Positions 1 to 5,469 of a stretch of 7,041 bases of DNA are shown in pieces; position 1 is the first letter of the stretch, and each line of letters begins with the position of its first letter. The position numbers were made by a program, and so were the translations under genes. The DNA is from Ruminococcus sp. UBA5129 (GTDB taxonomy: Bacteria; Bacillota; Clostridia; Oscillospirales; Ruminococcaceae): the NCBI GenBank assembly GCA_002414125.1, contig DHYN01000015.1, positions 35,409 through 42,449 of the forward strand. The letters run 5' to 3'. The notes beneath the pieces were generated by a model that did not search any database, was not told the DNA's origin, and worked only from the letters and a program-made list of their open reading frames with translations.

Positions 1-36
1 GCTGCTGTAGGTACATATATGCGGCTTGTCGGTTGA
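1..36 (+). CDS. 3' end of an upstream gene (partial)
   Basis: Frame 1 is open from the window edge and reads AAVGTYMRLVG before a TGA at 34-36. The sigma-factor gene begins 26 bases later. Eleven residues are too few to assign a family. In many Clostridia the gene before sigH encodes RlmB, a SpoU-family 23S rRNA 2'-O-methyltransferase, and the small/hydrophobic Ala-Gly-Tyr-rich tail is vaguely compatible with that, but this is a guess from gene order. It could also be chance open frame. Confidence 0.3.
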   Translation, partial: AAVGTYMRLVG

Positions 37-62
37 CCTGCCGTGCAATTTCGGATTGATAG

Positions 63-668
63 GTGAAAAGCTTGCATAATTGTGATTTGAATAAAGACGA
101 TTTGTGTCAAAAAAGCGACAGCGACCTTGCTGAAATTGCAAAAAATAACCGTGTTGCTGCTGCGGTGCTTGTTTCGAGATTCTCACGCCTTATTTATGTC
201 AAGGCTGGAATTTTTTCGGGAACGACTGCAGATTTTGATGACCTTTCGCAAGAAGGGCTTATGGGTCTGCTCAGCGCGATCAACACATTCGACCCTGTGC
301 GCGGTGTGAAGTTTTCCACCTATGCCGAGGTTTGTATTGTCAACAGAATGAAAACCTTTGCTGCAAAAGGTTTCAGAAAGGCTGCCAAGGAAAGTGAGAT
401 TGAGGAGCTGTCTGAGCTAAGATCGGCTGTCGATCATCAGACACCGGAGAGCATTTTCCTTTATAAGGAGTATTTTTCCGAGTTGATGACGAACATCAAT
501 GACGTTTTATCCGCCGCGGAAAGCAGAGTGTTCAGCCTTTGCGTCAGCGGTATGTCCTATAAAGCAGCTTCAAAAAAACTCGGTATATCCGAAAAATCAG
601 TCGATAATGCCATGCAGCGTGCCCGCAGGAAGATTCGTGAGCTGCTTCGTGAGCAGGAAAATTTATGA
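63..668 (+). CDS. sigH: RNA polymerase sigma factor, SigH-like (sigma-70 family)
   Basis: This is a group 3/4 sigma-70 factor of about 200 residues that binds core RNA polymerase and directs it to alternative promoters. Region 2 spans roughly residues 36-104 and includes the DLSQEGLMGLL core-binding helix (60-70) and the FSTYAEVCIVNRM segment (84-96), which resembles the AFAELCIT stretch of Bacillus SigH. Region 4 (about 148-196) has the LSAAESRVFSL start and an HTH ending KSVDNAMQRARRKI, very like the KSIDNALQRVKRKL of SigH. In Bacillus SigH controls entry into sporulation and competence; the role here is inferred. The GTG start at 63 has only a weak upstream GGA. A TTG at 72 lies 6 bases after AGGTG (61-65), a Shine-Dalgarno form used elsewhere in this window, so the true protein may be 198 residues. 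The length is a little under the 218 of Bacillus SigH. Confidence 0.82.
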   Translation: MKSLHNCDLNKDDLCQKSDSDLAEIAKNNRVAAAVLVSRFSRLIYVKAGIFSGTTADFDDLSQEGLMGLLSAINTFDPVRGVKFSTYAEVCIVNRMKTFAAKGFRKAAKESEIEELSELRSAVDHQTPESIFLYKEYFSELMTNINDVLSAAESRVFSLCVSGMSYKAASKKLGISEKSVDNAMQRARRKIRELLREQENL

Positions 669-733
669 CCTGGTAGCTTAACTCAAAGAGCGTTGTTTAT
701 CAAAGGTGTTGGTGTAAATCCAACCGTGGTCCA
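667..733 (+). other. Degenerate tRNA-like fold (tRNA remnant or RNA structure)
   Basis: The stretch folds on paper like a tRNA with a shortened anticodon arm. An acceptor-like pairing joins 667-673 (GACCTGG) to 725-731 (CGTGGTC) with 5 of 7 pairs. A U8-like T follows at 674. The D-arm pairs GCTT (676-679) with GAGC (688-691). A 3-bp stem TTG/CAA (693-695/701-703) with a 5-base loop sits where the anticodon arm should be. The T-arm is the clearest part: GTTGG (708-712), a 7-base loop TGTAAAT, and CCAAC (720-724). CCA occurs at 731-733. Consensus D-loop GG and T-loop TTC are both missing, and about six anticodon-arm bases are lacking, so it cannot be a working elongator tRNA. It starts within the sigH stop codon and precedes the zinc-ribbon gene. 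It may be a decayed tRNA gene or a leader structure. Confidence 0.3.
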
Positions 734-758
734 AATATTTTAAGCGAGGTATTTTAAA

Positions 759-1034
759 ATGTACGAAGACAAGACATTAGTATGCAAGGAATGCGGAAAT
801 GAATTCGTATTCACAGCAGGCGAGCAGGAGTTTTATGCAGAGAAAGGCTTTGTAAACGAGCCTAAGAGCTGTAAGGCTTGCCGCGATGCAAGAAAAAATG
901 CTAACAGAAGCGAGAGAGTTATGTACACAGCTACTTGTGCTTCATGCGGCGGCGAGGCTAAGGTTCCTTTTGAGCCCAAGGAAGGCAGAGCAGTTTACTG
1001 CAGCGATTGTTTCGCTAAGATGAACGAGGCTTGA
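759..1034 (+). CDS. Small protein with two zinc-ribbon motifs
   Basis: A 91-residue soluble protein with eight cysteines in two four-cysteine sets: C9/C12 with C38/C41, and C60/C63 with C81/C84. The first half (VCKECGNEFVFTAGEQEFY, then CKACRDARK) matches the 'probable zinc-ribbon' family common in Clostridia and other bacteria (zf-trcl type). The second half is a further CxxC...CxxC ribbon. Both sets should each bind one Zn(II). The cellular role is unknown; nucleic-acid or ribosome binding is often suspected for such ribbons but is not shown. The ATG at 759 has a good GAGG (746-749) nine bases upstream. All 11 Ala codons are GCA or GCT, 4 of 5 Arg codons are AGA and 7 of 9 Lys codons are AAG, unlike the mixed usage of the larger genes downstream. 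This suggests high expression. A hairpin terminator follows. Confidence 0.85.
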   Translation: MYEDKTLVCKECGNEFVFTAGEQEFYAEKGFVNEPKSCKACRDARKNANRSERVMYTATCASCGGEAKVPFEPKEGRAVYCSDCFAKMNEA

Positions 1035-1038
1035 TCTT

Positions 1039-1082
1039 AAATCCGTCTAATGGCACAGCTAACCGCTGTGCTTTGGATTTTT
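1039..1082 (+). terminator. Hairpin terminator after the zinc-ribbon gene
   Basis: A perfect 7-bp inner stem GCACAGC (1053-1059) / GCTGTGC (1065-1071) closes a 5-base loop. An outer 6-bp stem AAATCC (1039-1044) / GGATTT (1075-1080) brackets it across an asymmetric internal loop. The run of five T at 1078-1082 overlaps the outer stem. It lies 5 bases after the TGA, so it probably ends the zinc-ribbon transcript. The internal loop makes it less typical than the terminator at 1375-1406. Confidence 0.6.
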
Positions 1083-1101
1083 AAGGCTAAATGTATATTT
1101 C

Positions 1102-1127
1102 TTTGAATCTGTAACATACTATTCAAA
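1102..1127 (+). promoter_or_regulatory. Inverted repeat upstream of the DUF1858 gene
   Basis: TTTGAAT (1102-1108) and ATTCAAA (1121-1127) form a perfect 7-bp dyad separated by 12 bases, ending 19 bases before the ATG at 1147 and just before the ribosome-binding site GGAAAGG (1131-1137). Placement and symmetry suit a repressor or redox-regulator operator, or an RNA hairpin. The arms are AT-rich, so chance is quite possible. No clear -35/-10 pair could be set around it. Confidence 0.25.
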
Positions 1128-1146
1128 AAAGGAAAGGTCTAATATC

Positions 1147-1347
1147 ATGGAAATAACAAAAAATACTATAATCGGTGACATTCTCGATATGGATTTTGAC
1201 GCTGCACCGTACTTCTTAGAGATCGGTATGCACTGCCTCGGATGTCCGTCTGCAAGAAGCGAGACGATCGAGGAAGCCTGCGCTGTTCATGGCACCGACC
1301 CCGAGGAGCTCGTTGCAAAGCTCAATGCTCATTTCGCTGCTAAGTAA
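1147..1347 (+). CDS. DUF1858 redox-disulfide domain protein
   Basis: A 66-residue protein made of one DUF1858 domain (also called hybrid-cluster-protein-associated redox disulfide domain). The N-terminal helix pattern ITKNTIIGDILDMD leads into the characteristic GMHCLGCP motif, with C30 and C33 as the predicted redox or metal-binding pair. C45 in the EEACAVHG segment is also typical of the family. In other anaerobes the domain occurs as a stand-alone small protein, or fused to or near hybrid cluster proteins. It is thought to handle thiol or nitrosative/oxidative stress chemistry, but no reaction is established. No hybrid cluster protein gene lies in this window. The ATG is supported by GGAAAGG (1131-1137), nine bases upstream. 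The gene sits between two terminators (1039-1082 and 1375-1406), so it looks like a single-gene transcript. Confidence 0.87.
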   Translation: MEITKNTIIGDILDMDFDAAPYFLEIGMHCLGCPSARSETIEEACAVHGTDPEELVAKLNAHFAAK

Positions 1348-1374
1348 GTGAAATAACGGTATATAGGAATATGC

Positions 1375-1406
1375 GGCGTGTCGCTACTCGGCACGCCTGA
1401 ATTTTT
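1375..1406 (+). terminator. Strong intrinsic terminator / leader hairpin before trmK-nif3
   Basis: A 9-bp stem GGCGTGTCG (1375-1383) / CGGCACGCC (1389-1397), with one G-T wobble and a 5-base loop CTACT, is followed by TGAA and five T (1402-1406). This is a good rho-independent terminator for the DUF1858 gene. The Shine-Dalgarno sequence of the next gene starts at 1409, so the hairpin may also lie in the leader of the downstream transcript and act as an attenuator or readthrough point. Confidence 0.75.
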
Positions 1407-1408
1407 GT

Positions 1409-1414
1409 GAGGTG
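1409..1414 (+). promoter_or_regulatory. Ribosome-binding site fixing the trmK-nif3 start
   Basis: GAGGTG lies 4 bases (6 from GAGG) before the ATG at 1419. The GTG at 1407 that opens the frame four codons earlier overlaps this site and has no Shine-Dalgarno of its own, so 1419 is the preferred start. Confidence 0.7.
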
Positions 1415-1418
1415 CAGT

Positions 1419-2861
1419 ATGCTTGATAACAGATTGAAAATGTGTGCTGATATGGTCAGCGGAAAGGGAATCGTCTGCGATGTCGGAACAGATCACGCAT
1501 ACCTTGCGGCAGAGCTTATCACGAGCGGAAAATGCAGCAGAGTGATCGCTTCGGATGTGAGACAGGGACCGCTCAATGCGGCTGCAAAAACAGTCGAAAA
1601 GTACGATATATCGGACAAAGTGGAGCTTGTTCTCTCGAACGGTCTTGAGAATATCTCACCAAAAAATGTGTCCGATGTCGTAATTGCCGGTATGGGCGGC
1701 GAAACTATCATAGAGATTCTTGATAATGCTCCGGTAAGCTGGCAATGCAATGACGAGTGTCGCTTCATTCTTCAACCTATGACAAAGGTCGAGGAGCTTA
1801 GAAAATGGCTATGGGAAACCGGAAAAACCATTGTCGAGGAGCGTGCAGTTGAGGACGGCGACCGTGTTTACATAGTCATGAGTGTCAGTACCGAGATCAC
1901 CCTTACAACCGTTTCCGAGCTAAAATGCTATAGGGGGATCGTGGATGTTAATGACAGTGCGGGACGTAAATTTCTCGAAATACAGGCGCATTCGCTTATG
2001 AAAAGGTCGGAAGCACTCGCCGCTGCCGACCGAAAAGAGCTTGCACTTCACTACAAAAATCTGGCAGAGAACCTCCTTGACGATGATCGTGAGCCTGTCG
2101 CGCTGAGTGATATATATGATTTTCTTGATGCAAAATACCCGTTTTCAACGCGGGAAAAGTGGGACAATTCCGGACTCCTCATCGACTCGAACGCATCAGT
2201 TTCTACGATTCTGCTTACTCTTGATATAGACAATGATGCCGTGGATGAAGCCCGTTTCTGCGGTGCAGAGCTTATAGTTTCCCATCATCCCGTGATTTTC
2301 GACCCTTTGCGCAAGATCGAAAGTGGCAGTCCTGTGTATAAAATGATAAGAAACGATATCAGTGGAATTTGTATGCACACAAATCTTGATATTGCCGATG
2401 GCGGAACTAACGGCATAATACTGCGCAAGTTAGCAGAAAGGTTTTGTTTTGACGGTTCACCCGAGCCGTTTTGTGACGGTTTTGGCTGGGTTTGCACCCT
2501 TGCTGAACCAATTACGGCTGTTGACTTCGCCGATGCCGTCAAGGAAATCTTTGGCTGTGAATATGTCAGAGTAAATCGGAATTACACTGATTTTATTCTT
2601 AAATTTGCGTTTTGCTCAGGTTCTGGCGGCTCGATGCTTAGAGAGGCTGTCAGTCGCGGATGCGATGCATACATCACAGGTGACGTTAAGCACGATGTAT
2701 GGGTAGATGCCAATAATTCCGATATAGCGTTGTTTGACTGTGGTCACTTTCATACGGAGAACATCGTTCTTTCCGAACTTAGATATGTCCTCGAGCAGCA
2801 TTTTCCACAGATTGAAGTTGTGATTGCGGAGTCATCGGTTGACCCTGTGGTCTACTTTTGA
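1419..2861 (+). CDS. trmK-nif3: TrmK-Nif3 fusion: tRNA (adenine22-N1)-methyltransferase + Nif3-like metal protein
   Basis: A 480-residue two-domain protein. Residues 1-222 are TrmK, which uses S-adenosylmethionine to methylate N1 of A22 in tRNA. The SAM motif VCDVGTDHAYLA (19-30), the SNGLE loop (73-77), the IAGMGGE catalytic-region motif (89-95), FILQP (116-120) and a C-terminal helical coiled-coil-like segment (about 182-222) are all present. Residues 225-480 are a Nif3/DUF34 protein, starting at the typical LSDIYDFLD...WDNSGLL segment. Likely metal ligands are H289/H290 (SHHPVIFD), D324 (HTNLD), H443 and E447 (DCGHFHTE). The Nif3 part is about 255 residues, so it lacks the large PII/CutA-like insert of Bacillus YqfO. 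In Bacillus the two are separate adjacent genes. No plausible internal ATG/GTG/TTG start with a ribosome-binding site occurs at the junction, and the frame is unbroken. The function of the Nif3 half is not settled. An rlmA start follows after 11 bases. Confidence 0.9.
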   Translation: MLDNRLKMCADMVSGKGIVCDVGTDHAYLAAELITSGKCSRVIASDVRQGPLNAAAKTVEKYDISDKVELVLSNGLENISPKNVSDVVIAGMGGETIIEILDNAPVSWQCNDECRFILQPMTKVEELRKWLWETGKTIVEERAVEDGDRVYIVMSVSTEITLTTVSELKCYRGIVDVNDSAGRKFLEIQAHSLMKRSEALAAADRKELALHYKNLAENLLDDDREPVALSDIYDFLDAKYPFSTREKWDNSGLLIDSNASVSTILLTLDIDNDAVDEARFCGAELIVSHHPVIFDPLRKIESGSPVYKMIRNDISGICMHTNLDIADGGTNGIILRKLAERFCFDGSPEPFCDGFGWVCTLAEPITAVDFADAVKEIFGCEYVRVNRNYTDFILKFAFCSGSGGSMLREAVSRGCDAYITGDVKHDVWVDANNSDIALFDCGHFHTENIVLSELRYVLEQHFPQIEVVIAESSVDPVVYF

Positions 2862-2867
2862 GAGGTG
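2862..2867 (+). promoter_or_regulatory. Ribosome-binding site fixing the rlmA start
   Basis: GAGGTG begins right after the TGA (2859-2861) of trmK-nif3 and sits 5 bases before the ATG at 2873. The upstream in-frame TTG (2858) and GTG (2867) overlap or precede this site, so ATG 2873 is preferred. Confidence 0.65.
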
Positions 2868-2872
2868 TGAAA

Positions 2873-3709
2873 ATGGGTATATACATCTGTCCCGTATGTG
2901 GCGAAAAGCTGAATATATCGGGGAAAAGCTATGTTTGCGCAAACCGTCACAGCTTTGACATTTCGCGTCATGGTTATGTAAATCTGCTTTTATCGAAGCA
3001 CGCAGTGAGCGGAGTTCACGGTGACAATAAGCTCATGGTGCAGTCGAGGAGAGCTTTTCTCGAAAAGGGCTTCTATCAGCCGCTTTGTGACGAGCTTTGC
3101 GCTCTCGCCAATGAGTATGCAGACGACGGTGCGACAGTTCTCGATGCAGGCTGCGGAGAGGGGTACTACACGTCCGCAATTGTCGAAAAGCTTGATATAT
3201 TGGGAAAAAATGCATCTGTTTACGGAATTGACATCTCCAAAGCGGCAGTGGAATACGCATCGCGGAGAAACAAAAATATCAATTGTGCAGTCGCAAGTGT
3301 TTTCCATATTCCGGTGGAGACAGGCTCTTGCGACATGCTTGTGACACTCTTTGCACCATATTGCGGCGAGGAATACTTCCGCATACTCCGAAGCGGCGGT
3401 GTGATGCTCATGGCGATCCCCTCGACCGACCATCTTTGGGAACTCAAGCAGGCGATCTACGATACTCCGTACAAAAACGAGGTCAAGCCGTATGAGCTTG
3501 AGGGATTTGAGTTTCTCGGAAGCCGACGAGTGCGGTACATGATGTGCCTTAAAAACGGCGAGGACATACGAAGTCTGTTTTCTATGACGCCATATTTCTA
3601 TAAGACCGGCGTAGACGGTCAGGAACGTCTTTCTGCTCTTGAAAACATCGAAACACAGGCAGATTTTGAGCTTTTAGCATATCGAAAGGATGATTTGATT
3701 GGCACTTGA
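2873..3709 (+). CDS. rlmA: 23S rRNA (guanine745-N1)-methyltransferase, RlmA/TlrB family
   Basis: A 278-residue SAM-dependent methyltransferase that modifies a guanine in helix 35 of 23S rRNA: G745 for RlmA(I), G748 for the TlrB/RlmA(II) branch. The N-terminal zinc finger uses C6, C9 (CPVCGEKL), C22 and H26 (CANRHSFDISRHGYVNLL). This segment is diagnostic for the family, as is the following RRAFLEKGFYQPL helix (59-71). The Rossmann domain has motif I VLDAGCGEGYYT (89-100) and the acidic ribose-binding residue D120 in GIDIS. A later TLFAPYC segment (158-164) occupies the motif IV position. The C-terminal part (about 200-278) is the substrate-side lid. The sequence alone does not settle G745 against G748 specificity. 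The gene is packed between trmK-nif3 (11-base gap) and rqcH (11-base overlap), consistent with one operon and translational coupling. Confidence 0.88.
   Translation: MGIYICPVCGEKLNISGKSYVCANRHSFDISRHGYVNLLLSKHAVSGVHGDNKLMVQSRRAFLEKGFYQPLCDELCALANEYADDGATVLDAGCGEGYYTSAIVEKLDILGKNASVYGIDISKAAVEYASRRNKNINCAVASVFHIPVETGSCDMLVTLFAPYCGEEYFRILRSGGVMLMAIPSTDHLWELKQAIYDTPYKNEVKPYELEGFEFLGSRRVRYMMCLKNGEDIRSLFSMTPYFYKTGVDGQERLSALENIETQADFELLAYRKDDLIGT
3685..3690 (+). promoter_or_regulatory. Ribosome-binding site for the TTG start of rqcH
   Basis: AAAGGA lies inside the end of rlmA, 8 bases before TTG 3699. It supports the non-ATG start, which also gives the family-typical N-terminus MALDGAFL. Confidence 0.65.
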
Positions 3710-5453
3710 CGGAGCATTTCTCTGGACAGTAAAAAAAGAACTCGATTCGCTGATAGGCGGTAGGGTAGAGAAGATCCACCAGCCCTCGCGTGAGGAACTC
3801 GTCATTGCAATAAGGACACGGCAGGGAAGCAAAAAGGTTTATATATCAGCAAATGCAGGCAGTGCGAGAGTTCACATTACCGAAAAAACGATCGACAATC
3901 CTCAGACTCCTCCGATGTTTTGTATGCTTATGCGCAAGCTTCTTGGCAGTGGAAAGCTTGTCGATGTCAGGCAGGACGGGCTTGAAAGGATTCTTTTTCT
4001 TGACTTTGAGTGCATCAATGAACTTGGCGACCTCGTGACGATCACTCTTGCAAGCGAGATAATGGGACGCTGTTCAAACCTCATTGTCATCAACGGAGAG
4101 GGCAGGATCATCGACAGCATCAAGCGCGTTGACGGTGAAATGTCGCGCGAGAGACCTGTTCTTCCCGGGATGCGCTACACAATGCCTCCTCGCGATGACA
4201 GGCTGAACTTTCTGAAATGTGAGTCGAATGAGATCGTTTCTGCGCTTGAAAAAAACGTTGGAACGGAGCTTTCAAAAGCTATAATTCGTTCTTTTGAGGG
4301 GATCTCTCCGGTTCTTGCGCGTGAATGGACTTACTTTGCAGGGCGCGGAGCACATCTTATCTGCGGTGAAATGACTCCCGATCAGGTCGATAGACTTCTT
4401 TACACGATCAAGCGCACACGAAATCAGCTCATTGACGGCGACCTCTGTTTTACAACCGCTGCAACGAAAGACGGACTGCTCAAGGATTTTTCGTTCATAC
4501 GTCTGTCGCAGTTCGGGAATCTCATGTACACTCGCGAGCACGAATCCGCATCGGCGCTGCTCGACTGCTTTTATAGCGAACGTGACCGTGCATCGCGCAC
4601 AAAACAACGTGCGAACGACCTTTTCAAGTTGTTGATGAACCTTACGGAACGCATCTCACGACGACTTTCCAATCAGCGTGAGGAACTGAACCGATGCGCT
4701 GAGCGCGAGTATTTCAAGCTCTGCGGAGACCTGATCTCTGCAAATATGTACCGCATATCTAAAGGAGATTCGTTTGCAAGAGTGGAAAACTTTTACGATG
4801 AAGCGTGCCCGATGATGGAGATCGAGCTTGATGTAAGGAAAACTCCATCGCAGAACGCACAGAAGTATTACAGTGAGTATAAGAAAGCTGTCACTGCCGA
4901 GCAGAAGCTGACCGAGCAGATCTCAACAGGCGAGGAGGAGCTGAGGTACATCGAGAGCGTGTTCGATGCGCTCACAAGGGCATCCTCGGAGAACGATATT
5001 ATACAGCTTCGTTTGGAGCTTTCCGAGCAGGGCTACATTCGTTCGGCACAGCAGAAAGGTAAACCCCCGAAAGCGCTACCGCCAATCGAGTACCGTTCCT
5101 CTGACGGGTATATCATACTTGTCGGAAGAAACAATATCCAGAACGACAGACTGTCGCTTAAGCTTGCTGAAAAGAACGATATATGGATGCATACGCAGCT
5201 TATCACCGGCTCGCATGTGCTCGTTTTGACCGACGGTGATACGCCTCCCGACAGGACTCTTGAGGAGGCTGCGATCATAGCAGCGGTCAACAGCAGCGGA
5301 CGTGATTCGGGGCAAGTTCCTGTAGACTATTGTCTTGCGAAATATGTCAAAAAACCGAGCGGTGCAAAGCCCGGAAAAGTTATTTTCACAAACTATCAAA
5401 CTGCCTTCGTTAAGCCTGACAAAGAGCTTACCGAGCGGTTGAAGGTCAAGTGA
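3699..5453 (+). CDS. rqcH: RqcH, ribosome quality-control Ala-tailing factor (Rqc2/NEMF, FbpA family)
   Basis: A 584-residue homologue of Bacillus RqcH, within the usual family length. The protein binds obstructed 50S subunits carrying peptidyl-tRNA, recruits tRNA-Ala and adds C-terminal alanine tails that mark stalled chains for degradation. The NFACT-N domain starts MALDGAFLWTVKKEL and contains PPMFCMLMRKLL (71-82), GLERI (94-98), and EIMGRCSNLIVIN (120-132). A helix-hairpin-helix-like region follows (about 180-260), then the coiled-coil middle (about 290-430). The NFACT-R domain spans about 465-570, with GRNNIQNDRLSLKLA (476-490) and NDIWMHTQLITGSHVLVL (493-510). The position of the well-known Asp-Arg pair needed for tRNA recruitment reads Glu96-Arg97 here. 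Older names (FbpA, fibronectin-binding) reflect a secondary claim. The TTG start overlaps rlmA by 11 bases. The operon context of rRNA and tRNA modification fits a translation-linked job. Confidence 0.92.
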   Translation: MALDGAFLWTVKKELDSLIGGRVEKIHQPSREELVIAIRTRQGSKKVYISANAGSARVHITEKTIDNPQTPPMFCMLMRKLLGSGKLVDVRQDGLERILFLDFECINELGDLVTITLASEIMGRCSNLIVINGEGRIIDSIKRVDGEMSRERPVLPGMRYTMPPRDDRLNFLKCESNEIVSALEKNVGTELSKAIIRSFEGISPVLAREWTYFAGRGAHLICGEMTPDQVDRLLYTIKRTRNQLIDGDLCFTTAATKDGLLKDFSFIRLSQFGNLMYTREHESASALLDCFYSERDRASRTKQRANDLFKLLMNLTERISRRLSNQREELNRCAEREYFKLCGDLISANMYRISKGDSFARVENFYDEACPMMEIELDVRKTPSQNAQKYYSEYKKAVTAEQKLTEQISTGEEELRYIESVFDALTRASSENDIIQLRLELSEQGYIRSAQQKGKPPKALPPIEYRSSDGYIILVGRNNIQNDRLSLKLAEKNDIWMHTQLITGSHVLVLTDGDTPPDRTLEEAAIIAAVNSSGRDSGQVPVDYCLAKYVKKPSGAKPGKVIFTNYQTAFVKPDKELTERLKVK

Positions 5454-5469
5454 TTGACAGGTACTTCCT

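Noticed and set aside
33..61. TTGACC (33-38) with TTGATA (56-61) at a 17-base spacing as a sigH promoter
   Set aside because: The -10 matches consensus poorly, and the predicted start of transcription would fall inside or after the sigH start codon.
708..724. GTTGG/CCAAC hairpin as a sigH terminator
   Set aside because: No T-run follows the stem; a T-arm-like role in a tRNA-like fold explains it better.
1407..1418. GTG 1407 as the start of trmK-nif3
   Set aside because: It overlaps the Shine-Dalgarno that serves ATG 1419, and adds four residues (MRCS) not typical of TrmK N-termini.
2990..3433. 147-codon open frame on the - strand opposite rlmA
   Set aside because: No recognisable domain, and it lies wholly within a well-supported rlmA gene.
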